A stretch of 64,000 nucleotides of DNA. It comes from a virus. Position numbers and translations under genes: made by a program. This document shows positions 24,731 through 33,388 of the stretch, one piece after another. Numbering within the stretch: position 1 is the first letter of the stretch; every line of letters starts with the position of its first letter. Under the pieces are notes generated by a model. That model made no database searches and was not told the DNA's origin. It saw only the letters and a program-made list of their open reading frames with translations. The stretch lies in IMG/VR virus record IMGVR_UViG_3300022723_000262, positions 1 through 64,000 of that record; one strand, 5' to 3'.

Positions 24731-25183
24731 ATGGACTTTCAAATCGTAATCGACTCGCGGGAGCAGGAACCATACTCGTTCGCCTGTCCGGTTGTCCGCG
24801 CCAAACTCGACGCGGGCGACTACTCGGTGTCGGGCCTCGAGCGCCGCGTCGCGGTTGAACGCAAGAGCCTGTCAGACTTCGTCCACACCGTGATCCACGA
24901 TGCGACTCGGTTTGCGGCCGAGTTGCAGAAGCTGGCTGGCATGGATACCGCCAGCATCGTGGTTGAAGCCAACCTGGACGACGTGCTGCGCGGCCACCAC
25001 GAGGATGTGCTGCGGTCCGTCGTTCCGCAGGCAGTCTTGGGCGCAGCGCTGCATATCGCACTGCATTGGGGCGTCCCTGTCTACTGGTGCGGCTCCCGCC
25101 AGGCTGCCTGCGCGTTCACGGATGCCTACCTTCGGATGTTCGTGCGGACGCTGGTCGCACAGGAAGGTGCTCGCGATGCCTGA
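24731..25183 (+). CDS. ERCC4-domain structure-specific nuclease
   Basis: 150 aa from the ATG at 24731. The ERCC4 nuclease core is visible: IVIDSREQEPYSF (residues 5-17), LDAGDYSVSGLE, then VAVERKSLSDFVHTV with the ERK catalytic triad. Relatives (XPF/Mus81 fold) cut branched DNA. It overlaps the RecD2-like helicase start by 8 bases, so both are coupled. A role in resolving replication or recombination intermediates is likely. All catalytic residues appear intact. Confidence 0.9.
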   Translation: MDFQIVIDSREQEPYSFACPVVRAKLDAGDYSVSGLERRVAVERKSLSDFVHTVIHDATRFAAELQKLAGMDTASIVVEANLDDVLRGHHEDVLRSVVPQAVLGAALHIALHWGVPVYWCGSRQAACAFTDAYLRMFVRTLVAQEGARDA

Positions 25184-27341
25184 CAAAATCAGCGGCACCG
25201 TTGATCGAACATATTTTACGAGCCCCAAGTTCTCGGCCGGCGTTCTCCTGGCCGACACCGGCGATCGCGTTCGGTTTCGAGGTCCGTTCTGTGTCAATGA
25301 AGGCGACCTGGTCACGCTAGTCGGCCGCTGGAAGGTCGACCCGAAGTACGGTCCGCAGTTCGCCGCCGACAGTCTCAGTTACGAATTGCCCAATAGCCCC
25401 GAGGGGTTGGTTCAGTACCTTGCCAAGCATCCGGCATTCGTAGGGATCGGAGAGGCGACGGCCCGCAAGATCGTGGCGCATGCCGCCAGCGCAGCGCATC
25501 TGGACCGCTTGATCCGTCAGGACATCGACGAGCTGCACCGGGAGCTGCGCATTCGCAAGTCCACGCTCGAGTCGCTCCGCGAAGCCTGGATTGCGCACAG
25601 TGCCGACAACGAGATTCGCTCGTACCTGGCCAGCTTCGGTCTGACCCATCATCAGATGGAGACGCTTCTGCAGACGTTCGGTAACTCGGTGGTCGGCGTG
25701 CTCCGTGCCGATCCGTATCAGCTGATCAGTTACGTAAAGGGCTACGGCTTCAAGAAGGTCGATAAGATCGCCCGCGCCATGGGCACGCCCAAGGACCACG
25801 CCGGACGAATCGAGGCTGGAGTGCTCTTTATCGTGAGCGATGAACTGTCCTCGGGTCACACATGGACAGCGGGTGCGGACCTGCTCGACAAGGCTAATGG
25901 CCTGCTACTGCTGGATACGCTCGATAGCCGCGACGTGATTCGGGCAGCCGCTGAGCGATTGCTGCAGGAGGGACAGTTGGTCGCGGACGGCAACGCCGTC
26001 ACGATGCCGTGGTGCCTGGAGACGGAACGGTTCATCCAATCCGTATTCGACCTGCAAGGTTGGGCAGAGCGTCCACTGGCCGGAATACGGCTGCAGCTGA
26101 CCGGACTGAAAGCCAAGCAAGCGGAAGCCTGTCGTGCTGCGCTGCGATACGGGATCGTCGTCATCTCCGGCGGTGCCGGTACCGGCAAGACCTATGTGTT
26201 GGCCCGACTGGCGAGGTCATTTCAAGACTCCCGGCTACGCGTTGCCCTTTGTTCTCCGACCGGCAAGGCGGCCAAGCGAATCGAGGAATCCCTCCGCGCT
26301 CAGGGACTCGATCTCGAAGCCAAGACAATTCACCGATTGCTGGAGTACGACGGACACGAGTTTCATCGGGAAAGCCTGTCGCAGCCGAGCGATGACGACG
26401 ATGACGCCGATCCCGGTTTCGATGTCGTGATCATCGATGAGGTCTCGATGGTGGATGTGCCGCTGATGGCTGAGTTGCTGCGGCGCATCGATTTCTCGCG
26501 AACGCGGTTGATTTTGGTCGGCGACCACAACCAGCTGCCGCCGGTCGGACCCGGCAACGTGCTGCGGGACGTGATCCAGCACAATCTGGTGCCGACCGTG
26601 ATTCTCGATGAAGTCGTCCGCCAGGCCGGTGTGCTCAAGACCAACAGCATGGCCGTGCTCTCTGGCGCAATCGCGCCGACAGCCGTGGACGATCCAGCGT
26701 GGTCGGTCGTCGACGTCTTCCAGGATCCTCAGCAGATCCAGGTCTATCTGCGTGAACTCGTCCTGCAGAAGATCCCCGATCGGCTGCGGTTGGACCCGAT
26801 CAACGACGTCCAGATCATCACCCCCACGCACATCGGCTCGCTCGGGACCAAAGCCATCAACCAAATGATGCAGCGACTGCTGCACGGCGAGGTTGCGCGA
26901 AAGTTCGCGGTTGCCGACAAGGTCATCCAAACCGTCAACGACTACGGCCTCGGTGTGATGAACGGCACGATCGGGCGTGTTGTCGAAATCGAGCCTGGAC
27001 CGGGCGGCGGATACTGGATCGACTTCGACGGCTCCGGCGTGCGGCACATCAAGGACGAACAGGTGCTCAACGTCCAGCTTGCCTACGCACTCACGGCACA
27101 CAAGGCCCAAGGCAGCGAGTTCCCTTGCGTCGTCGTGCTCTGCCACAAGTCGCACTTCTTCGCGGATCGCAACTGGATGTACACCGCCGTCACGCGGGCG
27201 GCACGGTATTGCATCCTGATGGGCGACCGCTGGGGCCTGCGCAACGCCGTCAAGAAGAACAACACGATTCGGCGGCGGACGTTTCTCAACCTGTGGGCAT
27301 CCGCCGCTGAACCGGCTTCGCCACTGGAGGTGCCCGCATGA
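25176..27341 (+). CDS. RecD2-like SF1 helicase
   Basis: About 721 aa from the ATG at 25176; the open frame extends upstream only in antiphase to the ERCC4 gene. The N-terminal half has the OB/HHH-like RecD2 region (HPAFVGIGEATARKIV). Then come Walker A GGAGTGKTYVLARL (about 330), motif II VVIIDEVSMVD, and ALTAHKAQGSEFPCVVV with AVTRAAR near the end. It is a 5'-3' DNA helicase for phage replication or recombination. The host-side RecD-like protein at 8408-12139 is a different family member. Confidence 0.92.
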   Translation: MPDKISGTVDRTYFTSPKFSAGVLLADTGDRVRFRGPFCVNEGDLVTLVGRWKVDPKYGPQFAADSLSYELPNSPEGLVQYLAKHPAFVGIGEATARKIVAHAASAAHLDRLIRQDIDELHRELRIRKSTLESLREAWIAHSADNEIRSYLASFGLTHHQMETLLQTFGNSVVGVLRADPYQLISYVKGYGFKKVDKIARAMGTPKDHAGRIEAGVLFIVSDELSSGHTWTAGADLLDKANGLLLLDTLDSRDVIRAAAERLLQEGQLVADGNAVTMPWCLETERFIQSVFDLQGWAERPLAGIRLQLTGLKAKQAEACRAALRYGIVVISGGAGTGKTYVLARLARSFQDSRLRVALCSPTGKAAKRIEESLRAQGLDLEAKTIHRLLEYDGHEFHRESLSQPSDDDDDADPGFDVVIIDEVSMVDVPLMAELLRRIDFSRTRLILVGDHNQLPPVGPGNVLRDVIQHNLVPTVILDEVVRQAGVLKTNSMAVLSGAIAPTAVDDPAWSVVDVFQDPQQIQVYLRELVLQKIPDRLRLDPINDVQIITPTHIGSLGTKAINQMMQRLLHGEVARKFAVADKVIQTVNDYGLGVMNGTIGRVVEIEPGPGGGYWIDFDGSGVRHIKDEQVLNVQLAYALTAHKAQGSEFPCVVVLCHKSHFFADRNWMYTAVTRAARYCILMGDRWGLRNAVKKNNTIRRRTFLNLWASAAEPASPLEVPA

Positions 27342-27604
27342 CACCTCAACCGCAAGCGAGCCACGATCCGGTCGCGCATCCTCGCCACTACACGTTCGGC
27401 GGCATCGAAGTGATCGATGCAATCGAAGCGTGGTGGCTGGGATTTCATCTGGGCAACGTCGTGAAATACGTCGCGCGGGCCGCCCACAAGGGAACCTATC
27501 TCGAAGACCTGCGGAAGGCTCGCTGGTACCTGGACCGGGAAATCGAGCGACGAACTGCTGAGCGACCACCAGTTACCGACACACCGCGGGAGATCGAAAC
27601 ATGA
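27338..27604 (+). CDS. DUF3310 protein
   Basis: 88 aa. HDPVAHPRHYTFGGIEVIDAIEAWWLGFHLGNVVKYVARAAHKG matches the DUF3310 pattern (NHPxHY...EviD...f..gNviKYv.Ra.kK), a small alpha-helical protein common in phages and related to nucleotide pyrophosphohydrolase-like folds. Starts and stops overlap the neighbours on both sides. Presumed role in nucleotide metabolism during replication. Confidence 0.88.
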   Translation: MTPQPQASHDPVAHPRHYTFGGIEVIDAIEAWWLGFHLGNVVKYVARAAHKGTYLEDLRKARWYLDREIERRTAERPPVTDTPREIET

Positions 27605-30177
27605 CCTCCGCGGCATCCGTCGATCTCCATCTGATTCATGCCAACGCGCCGGGCGGAGTGCGCGATAGCCCCCAGTGGGTCGCATGGAAATACATCGAGC
27701 GGGACGGCAAGCCGACCAAGTCGCCGATCAACCCGCACACGGGCGAATTCGCCAGTTCGACGGACGCATCCACCTGGGGAACATTCGACGAAGCAATTGC
27801 CGCCTGCAGCCAGGACTCTGGTCTCGCTGGCGTGGGATTCGTGTTCACTGCCGACGACCCGTATTGCGGTGTCGATCTGGACGATTGTCGCGATCCCGAA
27901 AGCGGCCAGCTCAAGGACTGGGCGCAGGAGATCGTGCAAGAGCTCGCCAGCTACACCGAGGTCAGCCCGTCGGGCACCGGCGTCAAAGTGTTCGTGCAAG
28001 CGACGAAACTGGGATCGCGCTGTCGCAAAGCCTATCACGACGGCGAGGTCGAGATTTACGATCGCGACCGGTTCTTCACGGTCACCGGGGAGCGGCTCAG
28101 CGACACGCCTGTCAGCATTGAGGAGCGGCAAGCGCAGCTCGATGCACTCTACCTGGCGGTCTTCGGCGACGATGGCCACGCTGATGGACCGTCGGTTCCG
28201 TCGGGAACGCCGGGTCCGAAGCCCAGCAACAACGGTCACGTCCATCTCGACGACAACGAAATCGTCGAGCTTGCGTCAAACCAACGACGCAGCGGAGCGA
28301 AGTTCGCGGCGCTCTGGTCGGGCGACTGGAACTCCCATTTCAATTCCGCCAGCGAGGCGGACTCGTCGGTCGTGTTCACGTTGGCGTTCTACACGAAGGA
28401 TGCCGCGCAGATTGACCGGCTGTTCCGCAGCTCGGGACTGATGCGTCCGAAGTGGGACGAGGTGCATGGCGAGCAGACCTATGGCCAGATGACGGTCGCC
28501 AAGGCACTGGGCAAGGTCACGAAGCAGTACAAGCCAAAGGGCAAACGGAAGCGACCAACGGCCCCGCCGCCAACAAAGCCTGACTTGCCTTCGATCGTCA
28601 TCGACGACAAGCAGCTTAGCGACCTCACCGACCAGGCCTTGACCGCAATTATTCAGTCGAACAAGCCGCCCGTCGTGTTCGTGCGGGCGGGAGCGGTGGC
28701 TCGCGTCGTCCGCGACGAGAATAGCGTGCCCAAAGTGGAGACCTTCGACCGCGTGCGAATGCGATGTCGCCTGGCGGAGGTTGCCAACTTCTTCACGCTC
28801 CGCAAGGGCGAAGGAGGTTGCTACGAGCAGGTCGGCACCAATCCACCGCTCTCACTCGCGGAGAACGTGTTGGCCCAGACGACCTGGAACCTGCCGCCGC
28901 TGGCCGGCATCGCCCGCGCGCCGATTCTGCGCCACGACGGCACCATCTGTACACAGCCCGGCTACGATCCGGTTTCGCGATTGATGTACTGCCCCGATCC
29001 GGGCCTCGTGCTCACGCCGATTCCAGAGTATCCCGACAGTAACGAAGTCCAGGCATGCGTCGATATTCTGCTCGACGTGATCAGCGACTTTCCCTTCGCC
29101 GACGATCCGAGCCGTGCCAATGCGCTGGCCATATTGTTTTCGTTGCTTATGCGGCCGGTGATCACAGGGCACGTGCCGCTGGCGATCATCGATGCTCCCA
29201 TGCAGGGAACCGGTAAGACGCTGCTAGTCACCGCTCTGGGGACCATCGCCGTAGGCAACGTATCGTCCGAGTCGATTCCGTCGAAAGAGAATGACGACGA
29301 ATGGCGGAAGAAGATCACATCGATCCTGCTCGCCGCCTCGCCATTTGTGCTGTTGGATAACATTCCGGACAACACGACGATCGACTCGCCCTCGCTAGCC
29401 GCAGCGCTCACGACCGAGGAATGGTCTGATCGTCTTCTGGGTCGCAACAACGCCATCCGCCTGCCGTCGCGCGTCATCTGGGCCGCTACGGGTAATAACC
29501 TGCGGGTCGCTGGCGACATGCCGCGCCGCAGTTACAGCATCCGACTGGATGCTAATGCCGAACGCCCTTGGGAGCGGACTGGTTTCAAGATCAAAGGGCT
29601 CGAACGCCATGTCCGAGCCAATCGCGGTGATCTGCTTTCGGCAGCACTCACAATCGTGAGAGCGTGGTACACGAACGGTAAGCCTCAAGCGTCCGTTCCC
29701 GCGCTTGGCAGCTTCGACGAATGGGCCGAGATCATTGGGAGCGTCTTGGCGTTCGCTGGAATCGACGGTTTCCTTGGCAACCTTGCCCAGACACAGCTCG
29801 TGCAGGATGAGGATACGCAGCAGTGGAGCGCCTTCTTTGAAGCCTGGTGGGAGGAGTTCAACACCCTGCCGGTGGTCGTCGACGAGCTCTGCAAACGTCT
29901 CATCGAGGAGGGTGTACAAGGCGAAGGGACGGCGCGCGCAGTGCCCGATGCGCTCCTTGTACATCTCGATGTACACGGTGCGCGCGCGGGCGCACTGCGT
30001 CGCTCGCTGGGACGGCATCTCTCGCGACTCACTGGTCGCATCTTCAACGGCCACAAGTTGTTGGACGCAGGACGCGATACGAGTCGCAAAGTTCGACGCT
30101 GGAAACTTGCGGGGTTAGTAACCCCGGACGCCAATCCTAACCCGGCGCTTAACCCCGGTCAGAAAGGTTTGTGGTAG
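27601..30177 (+). CDS. Primase-helicase replication protein
   Basis: 858 aa. The N-terminal ~180 residues fit a primase-polymerase fold: VGFVFTADDPYCGVDLDDCRDP gives the metal-binding Asp pair, and YTEVSPSGTGVKVFV and EVEIYDRDRFFTVTGERL complete the core. A helicase/NTPase domain follows, with Walker A IDAPMQGTGKT (about 531) and LLDNIPDN as Walker B. This is the phage replication initiator or primase. The gene's 3' end carries part of a cluster of GGGGTTA/TAACCCC repeats that continues downstream and may be its origin. Confidence 0.87.
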   Translation: MTSAASVDLHLIHANAPGGVRDSPQWVAWKYIERDGKPTKSPINPHTGEFASSTDASTWGTFDEAIAACSQDSGLAGVGFVFTADDPYCGVDLDDCRDPESGQLKDWAQEIVQELASYTEVSPSGTGVKVFVQATKLGSRCRKAYHDGEVEIYDRDRFFTVTGERLSDTPVSIEERQAQLDALYLAVFGDDGHADGPSVPSGTPGPKPSNNGHVHLDDNEIVELASNQRRSGAKFAALWSGDWNSHFNSASEADSSVVFTLAFYTKDAAQIDRLFRSSGLMRPKWDEVHGEQTYGQMTVAKALGKVTKQYKPKGKRKRPTAPPPTKPDLPSIVIDDKQLSDLTDQALTAIIQSNKPPVVFVRAGAVARVVRDENSVPKVETFDRVRMRCRLAEVANFFTLRKGEGGCYEQVGTNPPLSLAENVLAQTTWNLPPLAGIARAPILRHDGTICTQPGYDPVSRLMYCPDPGLVLTPIPEYPDSNEVQACVDILLDVISDFPFADDPSRANALAILFSLLMRPVITGHVPLAIIDAPMQGTGKTLLVTALGTIAVGNVSSESIPSKENDDEWRKKITSILLAASPFVLLDNIPDNTTIDSPSLAAALTTEEWSDRLLGRNNAIRLPSRVIWAATGNNLRVAGDMPRRSYSIRLDANAERPWERTGFKIKGLERHVRANRGDLLSAALTIVRAWYTNGKPQASVPALGSFDEWAEIIGSVLAFAGIDGFLGNLAQTQLVQDEDTQQWSAFFEAWWEEFNTLPVVVDELCKRLIEEGVQGEGTARAVPDALLVHLDVHGARAGALRRSLGRHLSRLTGRIFNGHKLLDAGRDTSRKVRRWKLAGLVTPDANPNPALNPGQKGLW

Positions 30178-30330
30178 CAACATGTTGCGAAAATCACCGG
30201 GGTTTTGCGGGTTATTTCGCCCCTATGCTTACACGTACGCGAGATGTACGCACATAGAAAAGCGCGTACACGTACATCAGCGCTATACAAGTAGCGGGAA
30301 AATAACCCGAAAAACCCCCTTAACCCCGCA
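30111..30330. other. Candidate replication origin downstream of the primase gene
   Basis: A 19-bp inverted repeat (GGGGTTTTGCGGGTTATTT at 30199-30217; its complement at 30300-30318, 18 of 19 matching) flanks 82 bases rich in GTAC/CGTACA strings. More GGGGTT/AACCCC units lie at 30111-30125 (GGGGTTAGTAACCCC), 30149-30156 and 30320-30327. Iterons beside an initiator gene and a hairpin-capable pair are typical of phage origins. The AT-rich step expected in an origin is modest. Confidence 0.55.
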
Positions 30331-30656
30331 ACGGCTGTTTGGGATCAGACACGCCGGATCTCGCGCGGGAACCCTCTCGCCCACCTCCGCGTCACGTTGG
30401 GCCACGTCGCGAGACTCGCTTCCCACCGCCACGACGATCCCACTTCGCCACCGGTCGCGACACGCGGCCACCCGTTGGCCCACGGCACGTCTGCCAAAGT
30501 GGCAGAGCCAAAGACCAGTCGCCAACGGGGCAATGGTTCCTTCCCGGCGAAAACTCACAGGAGAGGCCCGCGGGAACAGTCGCCAACCATCACAGAGTTT
30601 GTTTTCCAAGTCCGAAAACTCGTCCCGGACATAACCCACGACACGCGTCCATCCCC
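30331..30656. other. Non-coding leader after the origin candidate
   Basis: About 325 bases with overlapping short frames on both strands but no start signal, domain or codon pattern that supports a gene. It probably carries leader sequence for the next operon; AAAGGA before the ATG at 30671 is the only clear signal. Confidence 0.4.
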
Positions 30657-30670
30657 AAAGGACCAAACCC

Positions 30671-30904
30671 ATGACATCTCACCCGAGCCATAACCGCTGG
30701 AACGACATGGTGGTGCCGGCAGCCAAGGGACTCGAACGGTTCTTCTGGAACCTGGCCTGGTTTGCTGTGATCGTCGTCCTGCTTTTCGGCGGGCCATGCC
30801 TGAACCGCTCAACACAACATGGAGGTCGAAATGACGAGCAGCGCCGCGTTGATTCTGCCGGACAGCCGGATCTGCAATACGAGACCGAAGGCGGGGAACG
30901 ATGA
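30671..30904 (+). CDS. Small single-pass membrane protein
   Basis: 77 aa, with AAAGGA 8 bases upstream of the ATG. One transmembrane helix is visible (FFWNLAWFAVIVVLLFG, residues about 24-42). The tail is hydrophilic and overlaps the next gene by 74 bases in another frame. No family recognised. The long overlap means the real C-terminus could be shorter. Confidence 0.55.
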   Translation: MTSHPSHNRWNDMVVPAAKGLERFFWNLAWFAVIVVLLFGGPCLNRSTQHGGRNDEQRRVDSAGQPDLQYETEGGER

Positions 30905-31055
30905 CCTGTGCGACGGTTGCTCATGGCGTCTGTTAACTCGCCATCCCACGATTCGCCCGTTCACTCTCGACCCCATCGAACTACCACCGTCAGGCAACGA
31001 AGCCAACGGTTTACAAGCGATTGCCATTCGCATTTTGGAGGAGGACTGCCGATGA
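30831..31055 (+). CDS. Small Cys-rich protein preceding the ParB-methyltransferase
   Basis: 74 aa from the ATG at 30831, with GGAGG 8 bases before. The N-terminus reads MTSSAALILPDSRICN, and DLCDGC supplies a metal-site-like pair. Its stop overlaps the methyltransferase ATG (ATGA) and supports it being translated and coupled. Function unknown. Confidence 0.55.
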   Translation: MTSSAALILPDSRICNTRPKAGNDDLCDGCSWRLLTRHPTIRPFTLDPIELPPSGNEANGLQAIAIRILEEDCR

Positions 31056-32458
31056 AGATCGAACTGAAAAACATCACAGACATCAAACCGTATCCGAACA
31101 ACCCTCGATTGAACGACGATGCGGTCGACGCGGTCGTGGCATCGATCCGCGAGTTCGGTTTCCGCCAGCCGATCGTGGTCGATACAGAGCTCGTGATCGT
31201 CTGCGGGCACACGCGGTACAAGGCCGCGCTGAAGCTCGGCTTGAAGAAGGTGCCGGTTCACATCGCCAGGGACTTGACGCCTGAGCAGATCAAGGCGTAT
31301 CGGATCGCAGATAACAAGACGGCCGAGCTCGCCGAGTGGAATTACGACCTGTTGCCGATCGAGCTCGGCGAACTGCAGTCGTGTGAGTATGACTTGTCGC
31401 TCCTCGGCTTCGACCAGGATGAACTCGCGAAGTTGCTCGATCCAGGAGTCAGCGAAGGGCTGACCGATCCGGACGACGTGCCGGAGCCGCCCGACGAAGC
31501 GATTACTCAACTCGGCGACCTATGGATTCTCGGTGATCACCGTTTGCTCTGCGCCGACAGCAGCAAACCGGAAGACGTGGATCGGTTGCTCGACGGAGCG
31601 GCAATCCATCTTGTGAATACCGATCCTCCCTACAATGTCCGCGTGGAGCCACGCTCCAACAACGCCATCGCCGCAGGCCTCAGTTCATTTTCGAATGATG
31701 CGGCGGCCAAGAAGTTGAAGGCTGGCCAGGGCAACGCCTCATTCGACGTCGCTCGTGCCAAGAAGAAGTCCGGCAACGAGCATCACCAGAAGTTCGATCT
31801 GGCTCGCCATCCCGAAAAAGCCAAGCCGACGCAAAAGAAGATGCGGGCCAAGGACCGGCCGCTGGCGAACGACTTCGTGAGCGATGAAGAGTTTGACCGG
31901 TTGTTGATGGCGTGGTTCGGCAACATCGCCCGCGTGCTGTTGCCGGGACATGGATTCTATGTGTGGGGCGGGTATGCCAACGTCGCGAATTATCCGCCTG
32001 TGTTCAAGCGATGTGCCATGTATTTCTCGCAGGCGGTGATCTGGCACAAGATGCATCCCGTGCTGACACGCAAAGACTTCATGGGCGACCACGAGTGGTG
32101 TTTCTACGGCTGGCGCGAGGGTGCGGCGCATCGATTCTTCGGGCCGAACAACGTGCCCGACGTGTGGTCGATCAAGAAGGTCAACCCACAGTCAATGGTC
32201 CACTTGACGGAGAAGCCTGTCGAGTTGGCTGTGCGTGCGATCCAGTACTCGTCGCTCGCCGGCGACAACGTGCTCGATCTCTTCGGTGGCAGTGGTTCGA
32301 CGTTGATTGCGTGCGAGCAGACCGGCCGAAAAGCGTTCTTGATGGAACTCGATCCCTTGTACGCGGATGTCATTTGCGAGCGATTCCTCAAGTTCTCCGG
32401 TGTCGATCCCATTCGAGAAAGTGATGGTGCACGATGGTCATCCTTGAAGAGCGCGTAA
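31052..32458 (+). CDS. ParB-like domain fused to a DNA methyltransferase
   Basis: 468 aa. GGAGGAGG precedes the ATG; longer in-frame starts lack one. Residues 1-95 are a ParB/Srx nuclease-like domain (NPRLNDDAVDAVVASIREFGF, VCGHTRYKAALKLG). Residues about 185-430 are a beta-class methyltransferase: NTDPPYNV (motif IV, about 188) precedes DLFGGSGSTLIACEQTGRK (motif I, about 408). It probably modifies phage DNA to evade restriction, or affects gene expression. The ParB part may add recognition. Confidence 0.9.
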   Translation: MKIELKNITDIKPYPNNPRLNDDAVDAVVASIREFGFRQPIVVDTELVIVCGHTRYKAALKLGLKKVPVHIARDLTPEQIKAYRIADNKTAELAEWNYDLLPIELGELQSCEYDLSLLGFDQDELAKLLDPGVSEGLTDPDDVPEPPDEAITQLGDLWILGDHRLLCADSSKPEDVDRLLDGAAIHLVNTDPPYNVRVEPRSNNAIAAGLSSFSNDAAAKKLKAGQGNASFDVARAKKKSGNEHHQKFDLARHPEKAKPTQKKMRAKDRPLANDFVSDEEFDRLLMAWFGNIARVLLPGHGFYVWGGYANVANYPPVFKRCAMYFSQAVIWHKMHPVLTRKDFMGDHEWCFYGWREGAAHRFFGPNNVPDVWSIKKVNPQSMVHLTEKPVELAVRAIQYSSLAGDNVLDLFGGSGSTLIACEQTGRKAFLMELDPLYADVICERFLKFSGVDPIRESDGARWSSLKSA

Positions 32459-33030
32459 AGCGATGCCGCCTATGCAGGCGCGAGTTGCCATTGTGCGACT
32501 TCCATCGCTCGCGACCAAACGTGTTGTCGTCACGATGCAAGAAGTGCCACGGTCTGGCCATTCGCACATGTCGTGTCTGCAACCGACGGTTCATCGGCAA
32601 GTCAAGCCGCAAGGCATGTTCACGTCTGTGCAGCGAGCTGATGCGTGCCCCGACGTTTCTACTTTGTGCAGAGTGCGGTCAACTATTCGGCCCGGTTGAT
32701 CGTCTCGACCGTCGCTACTGTTCAAGGACCTGCAAGAATGCCGCGGCGTCCACAGGCAGAAGAACATTTCGCCGGACGTTGTCCAAAGCCCGAAGTGCTC
32801 AAAGCTTGCTTCGTTACCACGTGTTGGCTGGAAACATCGTTCGCCCGACGACCTGCGAAGAATGCGGTGCCACCAATCGGCAAATCGAGGGCGCGCACTT
32901 CAACTATGACGAGCCGTTGCGAGTTCGCTGGCTGTGCGTTTCGTGTCATCGACGATGGGATAAGCGCGAGCCCAAGAATGCTACCTACGTGGTCACTTCT
33001 CCGCTCGGGAACGAGGTAGCTGAACAATGA
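32434..33030 (+). CDS. Multi-zinc-knuckle, HNH-like protein
   Basis: 198 aa with at least four Cys pairs: CRLC...CKKC, CRVC, CAEC...CSRTC and CEECGATNRQIEGAHFNYDEPLRVRWLCVSCHRRWD. The last block, C-x2-C...H...C-x2-C-H, resembles a treble-clef/HNH zinc-finger nuclease of phages. It starts 25 bases before the methyltransferase stop and ends overlapping the DUF1937 start. A DNA-binding or homing/packaging nuclease role is plausible. Confidence 0.72.
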   Translation: MVILEERVKRCRLCRRELPLCDFHRSRPNVLSSRCKKCHGLAIRTCRVCNRRFIGKSSRKACSRLCSELMRAPTFLLCAECGQLFGPVDRLDRRYCSRTCKNAAASTGRRTFRRTLSKARSAQSLLRYHVLAGNIVRPTTCEECGATNRQIEGAHFNYDEPLRVRWLCVSCHRRWDKREPKNATYVVTSPLGNEVAEQ

Positions 33031-33380
33031 TGTACCTAGCCAGCCCGTACACGCATCCCGACCCGGCCGTTCGTGCCGCCCGCTTTCGAGCGACGTGCCA
33101 GGTGGCCGCGAAGCTGATCCGAGAAGGCTGCGTCGTCTTCGCGCCGATCGCGCACAGCCACCCGATGACCGAGTTCGGTTTGCCAGCCGATTGGCAATTC
33201 TGGGAACGATACGACATCGAGTTTCTGCGTCGGTGCAATGAACTGGTCGTGCTCAAGCTGGACGGGTGGCGGGAGAGTCGCGGCGTGCAGGCCGAGATCG
33301 ATTTGGCGTTGGAGATGGATTTGCCGATCCGTTACTTGGATGCGACGTGGGCAATCGAATCAACGGAGGCAACCGCGTGA
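33027..33380 (+). CDS. DUF1937 family protein
   Basis: 117 aa. MYLASPYTHPDPAVRAARF, IAHSHPMTEFGLPADWQFWERYD and VVLKLDGWRESRGVQAEI match DUF1937/nucleoside deoxyribosyltransferase-like phage proteins with a Rossmann-like fold. Likely nucleotide metabolism. Last gene of the rightward early operon; only 8 bases separate it from the convergent leftward accessory block, and no terminator hairpin is visible there. Confidence 0.85.
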   Translation: MMYLASPYTHPDPAVRAARFRATCQVAAKLIREGCVVFAPIAHSHPMTEFGLPADWQFWERYDIEFLRRCNELVVLKLDGWRESRGVQAEIDLALEMDLPIRYLDATWAIESTEATA

Positions 33381-33388
33381 GAGATGAG

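Noticed and set aside
30182-30634. 150-codon open frame after the primase gene.
   Set aside because: No ribosome-binding site or domain, and it runs through the repeat cluster that looks like an origin.
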